64,000 nt of DNA from Aquabacterium sp. OR-4 (lineage in GTDB: Bacteria > Pseudomonadota > Gammaproteobacteria > Burkholderiales > Burkholderiaceae_C). The position numbers and the translations under genes were made by a program. The notes under the pieces are model-generated. The model searched no databases. It saw only the letters and a list, made by a program, of their open reading frames with translations, and was not told the DNA's origin. Below, in pieces: positions 58,042 through 64,000 of this stretch. Where the stretch lies: contig NZ_JAOCQD020000004.1 in NCBI RefSeq assembly GCF_025290835.2, forward strand, positions 558,001-622,000, in the 5' to 3' direction. Within the stretch, counting starts at the first letter, position 1; each line of letters opens with the position of its first letter.

Positions 58042-58839
58042 CCCCTGAGCCCCGAAGCCACCGCCCTGTGCGCGGCCCTGCTCGACGCCCGCCGCAGCGG
58101 CCGCCCGCTGCCCCCCGACGCCGCCGCGCTGGCCGCCGTGCCCGACGACGAAACCGCCTGCGCGCTGCAGCAGGCCCAGGGCGTGGCCCTGGGTGCCTGG
58201 GCGGCCGAGGCGCTGCCGCGCTTCTGGAAGTCGGGCGGCCCGCGCCGCGACGGCCCGCTGGCCCATGCGCCGCTGCTGCCTGCCGGCGTGCAGCCGGTGG
58301 CAGATGGCGACTGCGCCGACCTGCGCGCCCAGCCCTTCCTGCAGCCCATGGTCGAGGCCGAGGTGGCGCTGCGCCTGGGCCGCGAGGTCAGCCCCGCGCT
58401 GGCCGCCACGCTGGGCGTGGCCGAGGCCGAATCGCTGATCGATGCGCTGGCCGTGGCGGTGGAGGTGGTGGACACGCGCTGGGCCAGCCTGGCCGATGCA
58501 CCGCCACGCCTGAAGCTGGCCGACTTCCAGGTGCATGGCGCCCTGGTGCTGGGCCCCTGGCAGGCCTGGGACGGCTGGCGCGGCCACGACTGGGCGGCCC
58601 AGCGCGGCCAGCTGCGGCTGGGCGATGCCGCGCCCATCAACTTCCAGGGCACGCACACCCTGGGTACGCCGGGCTGGCTGCTGCCGATCTGGCTGCGCCA
58701 CCTCACCCGCCACGGCCACAGCGTGCCGGCCGGCACCGTGGTCACCACCGGCAGCTGGTCAGGCTGCCGCCCGGTGGCACGCGGCAGCCGCGTGGCGGTG
58801 CAGTTTCAGGGCCTGGGCGGCTTCACGCTGCAGGTCTGA
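58039..58839 (+). CDS. FAH/2-keto-4-pentenoate-hydratase family protein
   Basis: The 266-residue protein shows the MhpD/2-keto-4-pentenoate hydratase pattern: ALQQAQGVALGAWAAEALPR, LQPMVEAEVALRLGREVSP, ALAVAVEVVDTRW, LADFQVHGALVLGPWQAW, TLGTPGWLLPIWLRHLTRHG and VPAGTVVTTGSWSGCRPV. Such enzymes hydrate or decarboxylate enol acids formed by meta-cleavage. It is the last gene of the extended iac operon, 75 bp after the aldolase, and may act on a ring-cleavage or side-chain product. ATG 58039 follows a CCACG repeat and has no strong ribosome-binding site. Confidence 0.88.
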   Translation: MPLSPEATALCAALLDARRSGRPLPPDAAALAAVPDDETACALQQAQGVALGAWAAEALPRFWKSGGPRRDGPLAHAPLLPAGVQPVADGDCADLRAQPFLQPMVEAEVALRLGREVSPALAATLGVAEAESLIDALAVAVEVVDTRWASLADAPPRLKLADFQVHGALVLGPWQAWDGWRGHDWAAQRGQLRLGDAAPINFQGTHTLGTPGWLLPIWLRHLTRHGHSVPAGTVVTTGSWSGCRPVARGSRVAVQFQGLGGFTLQV

Positions 58840-58864
58840 ACAGCCCCCACATCGCTGCGCGCCT

Positions 58865-58879
58865 GCCCCCTGAGGGGGC
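58865..58879. terminator. C-run/G-run hairpin after the iac operon, copy C
   Basis: GCCCCC-TGA-GGGGGC forms a six-base-pair stem 26 bp after the last iac-operon stop, between convergent genes. It belongs to the same repeat family as copies A and B, with a diverged downstream half (CCGTGGGGCAGCC onward). It may end transcription of both operons. Confidence 0.5.
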
Positions 58880-58917
58880 GCTCAGCCCGTGGGGCAGCCC
58901 GGCGCAACGGGGCCCGT

Positions 58918-60117
58918 TCAGCCTTCGACCGTGAAGCGCAGGCCGGCATGGGCCTGCAGCCGCGCCACCAGCGCCGCGCCCATGGCCGGCGCGGTGGTCC
59001 AGATGCCGCCGGGCAGGGCGCCGGCATCTTTCAGCAGGCACACCGCGCTCTCGGCAATCATCTTGCTGGTGGAGCCGTAGCCGGGGTCCTTGTCGCCGCT
59101 CACGCCCACCGCCAGGCGCTGGCCCTGAGCGTCTTCACCGAGAAACAGCAGGTCGTAGAAGCCGGCCTCGCGCTCGGCCTTCGACGGCCCTTCGCCCGGC
59201 TTGGGGCCGCCTTCGCCGCCCAGCGACTTGTCAGCCGCCACGGCCAGGGCGATCTGCTCGCCGCGCGCGCCGGGGCCGGTGACCAGCATCTCGTCGTAGG
59301 CAAAGTCGGTGCCCCAGGCATGGCCCAGCAGCGCGTTGGAGCGGTGCACGTTCTTGGTGTTGATGGCCGCCATCACGAAGGGCGCCACCCACACGCCTTC
59401 ACCGTTCACCTGGCCCAGGGCTTCGTCGACCATCGGCTTGTGGCCCACCGGCTGCTTGGGCCCCTCGAAGCCCGGCGTCAAGGCAAAGGGGTCGCGCATC
59501 CAGGCCTGCACCTGCGGGTTCTCGGCCGCGGCGGCCAGCGTGGCGGTCAGGCTGGCCGCGGTGCCGCCCGAGAACGTGCCCTTCATCTTGCGCACCCGGC
59601 CGCGCACCCGGTTGGCGGCATGGCCGTGCCGGGCGGCAAAGGCCTGCTGCAGGTAGAACACGCCCAGGTCGAAGGGGATGGAATCGAAGCCGCACGAGAA
59701 CACGATGCGCGCGCCGCTGGCCTGGGCCGTGGCCTGGTGCGCGTCGATCATCTGGCGCATCCAGGCCGGCTCGCCGCACAGGTCGACATAGTGCACGCCG
59801 CGGGCCGCGCAGGCGGCCACCAGTGCGTTGCCATACAGCTGGTACGGGCCCACGGTGGTGAGCACCAGGCGCGTGCAGTCCATCAGCGCCGCCAGCGAGG
59901 CGGGGTCGGCCAGATCGGTCACCACCAGCGGCGTGTCGGCCGGCGCGCCGATCTCGTCGCGCACCGCGGCCAGCTTGTCGGCACTGCGCCCGCCCATCGC
60001 CCAGCGGATGCCTTCGGGGTTGCCGGCATTGGGGTAGCGCTGGGCCATGTACTCGGCCACCAGCCGGCCGGTGAAGCCGGTGGCGCCATGGATCACGATG
60101 TCAAAGTCGGCAGGCAT
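58918..60117 (-). CDS. Saccharopine-dehydrogenase-like (trans-acting enoyl-reductase-type) protein
   Basis: The 399-residue protein begins MPADFDIVIHGATGFTGRLV and has the Sacchrp_dh_NADP Rossmann region with WAMGGRSADKLAAVRDEIG, VLTTVGPYQLYGNALVAAC and VHYVDLCGEPAWMRQMID, then a FDSIPFDLGVFYLQQAF and KGTFSGGTAASLT motif as in the trans-acting enoyl-reductase subgroup. Bacterial members modify polyketide or fatty acid chains; a simple lysine pathway role is not supported. ATG 60117 is used. It converges on the iac operon. Confidence 0.88.
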   Translation of the reverse strand: MPADFDIVIHGATGFTGRLVAEYMAQRYPNAGNPEGIRWAMGGRSADKLAAVRDEIGAPADTPLVVTDLADPASLAALMDCTRLVLTTVGPYQLYGNALVAACAARGVHYVDLCGEPAWMRQMIDAHQATAQASGARIVFSCGFDSIPFDLGVFYLQQAFAARHGHAANRVRGRVRKMKGTFSGGTAASLTATLAAAAENPQVQAWMRDPFALTPGFEGPKQPVGHKPMVDEALGQVNGEGVWVAPFVMAAINTKNVHRSNALLGHAWGTDFAYDEMLVTGPGARGEQIALAVAADKSLGGEGGPKPGEGPSKAEREAGFYDLLFLGEDAQGQRLAVGVSGDKDPGYGSTSKMIAESAVCLLKDAGALPGGIWTTAPAMGAALVARLQAHAGLRFTVEG

Positions 60118-60321
60118 GGGGCAACTCGCAAGGGTCAAGGGGCAGGGGAGGGCCGGCCGGTGCCGGCCGGGCGCAGGCGCGGATTCTGCGCGTGCCCGTC
60201 GGCGCCAGCCGTCGCCTGCGTGGCAGCGGCCCACGGCCCGGGCATGCCACGGCCGGGCATGGCAGGATGCGCCAACCCACTCTCCAGCCCACCCGCCAGC
60301 CCACCCGCCAGGAGCCCCGCC

Positions 60322-61050
60322 ATGCCTGTCGCCGCCTTGCCCCGATGCCAGCCGCACCCCCGCCCGCCACGCGCAGCCGGCCTGGGCCCTGCGCCGGGGC
60401 TGTGCCGGGTGCGCCAAACGCGCCGCGGTCTGCTGTGGTGCGCCACGCTGGCCGCCGCGCTGGCCTGCGCCACGGCTTGGCCGGTGCGCGCGCAGGGCGG
60501 CGCGGCCGCGCCCGCCGCAGCCACCCAAGCCGGCGGCGACGGCGTGAGCGACAGCTCCTACCGCAGCGCCGATGGCGAGCGCGTGCTCGAGCTCAGCGCC
60601 GAGGTGGCGGCCCCGCTCGAGGCGGTGTGGGCCGCATTCACCACCGATGCCGGCTTTCGCCGCTGGGCCGCGCCGTTTGCGCGCATCGATCTGCGCGTGG
60701 ACGGCGAGTACGAGGCCAGCTACGACCCGCAGGCCCAGGCCGGCGCGCCGGGCAACATCCGCAACCGCATCCTGGCCCTGGTGCCACTGCGCCTGGTGGT
60801 GATGCGCAATGTGCAGGCGCCACCCAGGCTGCCCTTCGACGCGGCCGCGTTCCAGCAGACGCACACCGCCATCCACTTTGCCGCGCTGGACGGGCAGCGC
60901 ACCCGCGTGACCCTGCAAAGCGCCGGCTACCGCGACGGCGAGGCCTTCGACGGCGTGTACCGCCACTTCGCCGCCGGCAACCGCTGGACCCTGGTGCAGC
61001 TGCGCAAGCTGTTCACGACAACGGCCCCGGCTCCAGCGGCCAGGCCCTGA
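60322..61050 (+). CDS. Exported SRPBCC (START-like/AHSA1) domain protein
   Basis: The 242-residue protein has a long n-region with a hydrophobic core (GLLWCATLAAALACATAWPV) and a cleavage site after residue about 58 (RAQG), then a single SRPBCC ligand-binding domain: LELSAEVAAPLEAVWAAFTT, GFRRWAAPF, IDLRVDGEYEASYDP and QTHTAIHFAAL. The fold binds hydrophobic ligands; the ligand is unknown. GGAG lies ten bases before ATG 60322. The stop lies in a GCCCTGA tandem repeat. Confidence 0.8.
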   Translation: MPVAALPRCQPHPRPPRAAGLGPAPGLCRVRQTRRGLLWCATLAAALACATAWPVRAQGGAAAPAAATQAGGDGVSDSSYRSADGERVLELSAEVAAPLEAVWAAFTTDAGFRRWAAPFARIDLRVDGEYEASYDPQAQAGAPGNIRNRILALVPLRLVVMRNVQAPPRLPFDAAAFQQTHTAIHFAALDGQRTRVTLQSAGYRDGEAFDGVYRHFAAGNRWTLVQLRKLFTTTAPAPAARP

Positions 61051-61110
61051 GCCCTGAGCCCTGAGCCCTGACCCTTGATCGCCGGTGCCGGTGCCGGTGC
61101 CGGTGCCGGC
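61044..61110. repeat. GCCCTGA and GCCGGT tandem repeats at the gene end
   Basis: Four GCCCTGA units (61044-61071) include the stop codon of the SRPBCC gene; four GCCGGT units follow (61081-61104) with a fifth GCCGGC. They fill the space between two convergent genes. Confidence 0.85.
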
Positions 61111-61128
61111 GCCTACCCGCCGTGCCGC

Positions 61129-62265
61129 TCAGCCGGCGCTGGGGTCGATCAGCACCTTGGTGCCGGTGCTGCGCGGCCCGTACACCCCGATCGCCTCCAG
61201 GCTCAGCGCCTGGGCCAGCGACACGCTGCGCGTGTAGTGGCTGGCAAAGGTGGTGTGCAGCTCGTCGGCCACGCGCTGCTTCATGCGCGCCGTGGTCTCG
61301 GCACCCACGCGCTGCAGAAACGGAAACATCAGCCAGCCGCCCACGCCCCAGCTCATGCCGAAGCTGCGCGTGATCTCGGTGGCGCCGGTGTCGAGCCCGC
61401 CATAGATGTAGACCTGCTTGTGCACCGCGCTGCCGTAGCGGCTGTACTCGGTGGCCTGGCGCGCGATGGCGGCCTCCATGGCCTGCAGGATCTGCCCGGC
61501 CAGCCGGCCGCCACCGATGGCGTCGAAGGCCAGCGTGGCGCCGGTGGCGGCCACCGCCTCGGTCAGCGCGGCCATGAACTCCGGCGCGCTGCTGTCGACC
61601 ACATGCTGCGCGCCCAGGCCACGCAGCAGCGCCACCTGGGCCGGGCTGCGCACGATGTTGACCAGGCCCACGCCATCGGCCTGGCAGATGCGGTTGAGCA
61701 TCTGGCCCAGGTTGGACGCCGCCGCGGTGTGCACCAGGGCCGTGTGGCCTTCGCGCCTCAGGGTCTCCACCATGCCCAGCGCGGTGAGCGGATTGACAAA
61801 ACACGAGGCGCCCTGCGCGGCCGTGGCGTCAGGCGGCAGCAGCAGGCAGGCGCTGGCCGGCACGCTGCGGTACTGGCTGTACATCGCGCCGCCCAGCACC
61901 GCCACGCGGCGGCCCAGCAGGGCCTGCGCGGCCGGGGCATCACCGGCGGCCAGCACGGTGCCGGCGCCTTCATTGCCCACCGGCAGCGACTGGCCCACGC
62001 GCCCGGCCATGGCCGCCATCGCGCGCTCGGGCACCGGGGCGCTGATCACCGGCCGGGCCGGCGTGCCGCTGGCGCGTGCGCTGCGCATGTCGGCCGCGCC
62101 GAACAGCAGGCCGATGTCGGACGGGTTGATCGGCGCCGCCTCGACGCGCAGCAGCACCTCGTCGGGCTGCAGCGACGCCACCGGCTGCTCGATCAGCGAG
62201 AGCTGCAGCTCGCCGCTGGCGCTGATCAGCGAGCGCAGCTGCAGGCCGTGGGTGGGGATGCTCAT
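61129..62265 (-). CDS. Zinc-type/medium-chain alcohol dehydrogenase family protein
   Basis: The 378-residue medium-chain dehydrogenase/reductase has the N-terminal GroES-like domain (PDEVLLRVEAAPINPSDIGL, GNEGAGTVLAAGD) and a NADP-binding Rossmann domain (TALVHTAAASNLGQMLNRIC, LAFDAIGGGRLAGQ). Structural zinc Cys and catalytic Cys/His ligands are absent, which suggests the zinc-free quinone-oxidoreductase or enoyl-reductase branch. The physiological substrate cannot be told. AGGAG precedes ATG 62265. It faces a convergent gene at its 3' end. Confidence 0.88.
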   Translation of the reverse strand: MSIPTHGLQLRSLISASGELQLSLIEQPVASLQPDEVLLRVEAAPINPSDIGLLFGAADMRSARASGTPARPVISAPVPERAMAAMAGRVGQSLPVGNEGAGTVLAAGDAPAAQALLGRRVAVLGGAMYSQYRSVPASACLLLPPDATAAQGASCFVNPLTALGMVETLRREGHTALVHTAAASNLGQMLNRICQADGVGLVNIVRSPAQVALLRGLGAQHVVDSSAPEFMAALTEAVAATGATLAFDAIGGGRLAGQILQAMEAAIARQATEYSRYGSAVHKQVYIYGGLDTGATEITRSFGMSWGVGGWLMFPFLQRVGAETTARMKQRVADELHTTFASHYTRSVSLAQALSLEAIGVYGPRSTGTKVLIDPSAG

Positions 62266-62308
62266 GGGGGTCTCCTGTTCTGGTCTGGAGACCCAGCGTA
62301 GCAGGCGC

Positions 62309-63205
62309 TCAGGCGCTGATCGGCAGCGGCACGGTCGAAGGCGGATGCGGTGGCGCGGCGATCGGTGCAGCAGTCGTTGCGGCGATCGGTGCAGCAGTCG
62401 TTGCGGCAGTCGTGGCCTGCGACGGCGGGCGGCGGCGCCACACCATGCGCCCGTGCTGCAGCACCAGCAGCTCGCCGGCCTGCATCGCCTGCCAGGGTTC
62501 GTCGTGGGTCAGCGGCTCGGTGGCCAGCAGCACCATGCGGTCGCCGTGGCCGTTGACGCGCGCCAGGTCGAGGGTCAACGCCTCGTCCACCAGCCGCGCC
62601 TGGGCAAAAGGATGGCGGCGCTCCAGCCAGTGCAGCCGGGTGCTGCAGTGCGCGTACACCGCCTCGCCATCGCTGAGCACAAAGTTGAACGGGCCGTGCC
62701 GCGCCGCCTCGCCGGCCAGCTCGGCCAGCAGCGGCGCCAGCTCGGCCCAGCCCGGCACCTGCGGCCCGGCAAAGCGTTGCTGCAGGCGCTGCAGCATCCA
62801 GCAGAACGCGGCCTCGCTGTCGGTGCTGCCCACCGGGCGATGGGCCGCATCCAGCGCGGGATGAAAGTCGGCCAGGTGGCCGTTGTGGCAGAACACCCAT
62901 TGCCGGCCCAGCCACTGGCGCTGGAACGGATGGCAGTTGGTCAGCTGCACGGCCCCCTGCGTGGCCTTGCGGATATGGGCCAGCACCGCCGTGGCGCGGA
63001 TCGGGTGCTGGCGCAGAAACGCCGCCAGCGGCGAGCGGCAGGCCGGCGCGTCGTCGATGAACACGCGGCATCCCCCATCGCCATGAAACGCGATGCCCCA
63101 GCCATCGGCATGCTCGCCGGTGCGGCCACCGCGCGCCGAGAAGCCGGTGAACGAGAAGGTCACCTCGGTGGGCGAATTGCTGTTGAGGGCAAACAGCTGG
63201 CACAT
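62309..63205 (-). CDS. Class II glutamine amidotransferase (YafJ-like)
   Basis: The 298-residue protein begins MCQLFALNSNSPTEVTFSFT, so Cys2 is the N-terminal nucleophile after Met removal, and has GGRTGEHADGWGIAFH, AVLAHIRKATQGAVQLTNCH, FCHNGHLADF and STDSEAAFCWML, the features of the YafJ/GATase_6 family. It cleaves glutamine and may pass ammonia to an unknown acceptor. The C-terminal tail is a Pro/Thr/Ala repeat built on two copies of a 24-bp unit (62357-62404). The frame runs upstream without evidence of use; ATG 63205 keeps Cys2. Confidence 0.9.
   Translation of the reverse strand: MCQLFALNSNSPTEVTFSFTGFSARGGRTGEHADGWGIAFHGDGGCRVFIDDAPACRSPLAAFLRQHPIRATAVLAHIRKATQGAVQLTNCHPFQRQWLGRQWVFCHNGHLADFHPALDAAHRPVGSTDSEAAFCWMLQRLQQRFAGPQVPGWAELAPLLAELAGEAARHGPFNFVLSDGEAVYAHCSTRLHWLERRHPFAQARLVDEALTLDLARVNGHGDRMVLLATEPLTHDEPWQAMQAGELLVLQHGRMVWRRRPPSQATTAATTAAPIAATTAAPIAAPPHPPSTVPLPISA
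62357..62404. repeat. Two tandem copies of a 24-bp unit in a gene tail
   Basis: Bases 62357-62380 are repeated exactly at 62381-62404 (unit begins GGCGATCGGTGCAGC). On the coding strand they encode a repeated ATTAAPIA-type segment at the C-terminus of the amidotransferase. The length is a multiple of three, so the tail expands in frame. Confidence 0.9.
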
Positions 63206-63458
63206 GGGCAAGGCGGCCGGCGGCGGGCAGCAAGTCATCGGGTTGACGGTTTGTCGGCCGCAGGTGCCGCCACTGCAGGGGCCGCCCCGGCCGCGGCGTG
63301 ACCAAATGGACAAAGGGCCGCGGCGCGCGCTGCGGTGGCTGGGTCGGCACATGGCATCGGCCGTCAACCCGGTCAGCAAGCCCCGGCGCCGCAGGCGCGG
63401 CTCGTCGCGATCACGCCTGGTGTCTCGTCACCTGTGCGGGCCCTGGCTCGGGCCGCTG

Positions 63459-64000
63459 TCAGTCGCGGCTGATGCCCGATTCCTTGACGATGCGCACCAT
63501 CAGCTCGCGGTCAGTCAGGAAGATCTGGTTGAACTCGGCCGGGCTCACCGGCGACGGCTCGATGCCCAGCGCCAGCAGGCGCTCGCGCACCGGCGGCATC
63601 ACCAGCACCTTGTTCACCGCAGCGTTGAGGCGCGCGACCAGCGCGGCCGGCGTGCGCGCCGGGGCCAGCAGGCCGAACCAGGAGTCGTACTCGTAGCGCG
63701 GCAGGCCCGACTCGGCCACCGTTGGCAGCTTGGGCAGCATCGGCGAGCGCCGGGCACCGGTGGTGGCCAGCACACGCGCCCGGCCGTCCTTCAGGTACAC
63801 GCCGGCCCCGGCGGTGGGCACGAAGGTGAGGTGGCCGCGGCTGCCCATCACGTCGTTGGCGGCCTCCTGCGTGCTCTTGAACGGGATGTGCACCAAGTGC
63901 TGCGGTCGCACCGCGCCGTTGCCCGCCACGGGCTGGCCCGACTGACGCCCGAGGCCCGCGCCCAGATCCATTCGGACAACGCCCGGCGCGACTGCAGCCG
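63459..64000 (-). CDS. Bug/TctC family periplasmic receptor (5' end outside window)
   Basis: The frame is open from the right edge (about 180 codons, end at 63459) and no convincing start lies inside; Met at 63971 is internal. The C-terminal half of a Bug receptor is visible: LVHIPFKSTQEAANDVMGSR, GRARVLATTGARRSPMLPKL, PTVAESGLPRYEYDSWFGLL and IFLTDRELMVRIVKESGISR. It binds a small carboxylate. The stretch before SGQPVAGNG is weakly conserved, so a sequence error upstream of the visible part cannot be excluded. Confidence 0.85.
   Translation of the reverse strand, partial: AAVAPGVVRMDLGAGLGRQSGQPVAGNGAVRPQHLVHIPFKSTQEAANDVMGSRGHLTFVPTAGAGVYLKDGRARVLATTGARRSPMLPKLPTVAESGLPRYEYDSWFGLLAPARTPAALVARLNAAVNKVLVMPPVRERLLALGIEPSPVSPAEFNQIFLTDRELMVRIVKESGISRD

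Noticed and set aside
63206..63458. A small gene in the gap before the partial Bug receptor
   Set aside because: Short open frames here lack a ribosome-binding site, conserved motif or consistent codon use; I see nothing supported.

Overview
The window is high-GC (roughly 70%) chromosomal DNA with tightly packed, often ATGA-overlapping operons. The gene families (Bug/TctC receptors, PEP-CTERM exosortase substrate, HutC/HutF-type histidine utilisation, iac cluster, TonB receptors of the Xanthomonas/Caulobacter type) and intergenic C-run/G-run hairpins point to a betaproteobacterium of the order Burkholderiales, probably a soil, water or rhizosphere heterotroph. Assignment below order level cannot be made from sequence inspection alone. 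No rRNA, tRNA, CRISPR array, prophage or insertion sequence was seen.

Region 1 (1-17490) looks like a carbohydrate-uptake island: a partial lactonase, a Tat-exported PD40 beta-propeller protein, a TonB receptor, an aldehyde dehydrogenase of the 2-oxoglutarate-semialdehyde type, a LacI regulator with two palindromic operators, a second TonB receptor, then a set of a tryptophan-halogenase-like flavoprotein, SapC, a JmjC-like cupin and a second halogenase-like protein, closed by a PEP-CTERM protein. Region 2 (17598-25253) holds a fused indolepyruvate-type 2-oxoacid:ferredoxin oxidoreductase, a Cache-domain chemoreceptor, an orphan ABC binding protein and a nitroreductase.

Region 3 (25389-37478) is a complete five-step histidine-utilisation locus. 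hutC-hutD-hutI-hutG-hutF runs on the minus strand and hutU-hutH plus an ABC importer (with an embedded SPFH lipoprotein) on the plus strand, with a perfect HutC-type operator between them. Two lesions or oddities stand out: hutU carries an apparent +1 frameshift at a G5 run, and hutH carries an in-frame insertion that matches the intergenic hairpin repeats of this genome. A large hybrid histidine kinase follows on the minus strand.

Region 4 (41025-58839) is the most striking part. Genes in the order iacH-A-B-I-C-D-E-F-G, the order known from indole-3-acetic-acid (auxin) degraders, lie divergent from a livK-H-M-G-F importer operon that ends in a MarR regulator (iacR). The iac operon continues with a Bug receptor, a ketopantoate-reductase-like protein, a class II aldolase and an FAH/hydratase-like protein. 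The logical reading is uptake of auxin or a related aromatic, oxidation of the ring to a dihydroxylated aromatic, and additional steps of unknown role.

Region 5 (58918-64000) has a trans-acting saccharopine-dehydrogenase-like reductase, an exported SRPBCC protein, a zinc-type alcohol dehydrogenase relative, a class II glutamine amidotransferase and a partial Bug receptor. Short tandem repeats at gene starts and ends recur through the window.
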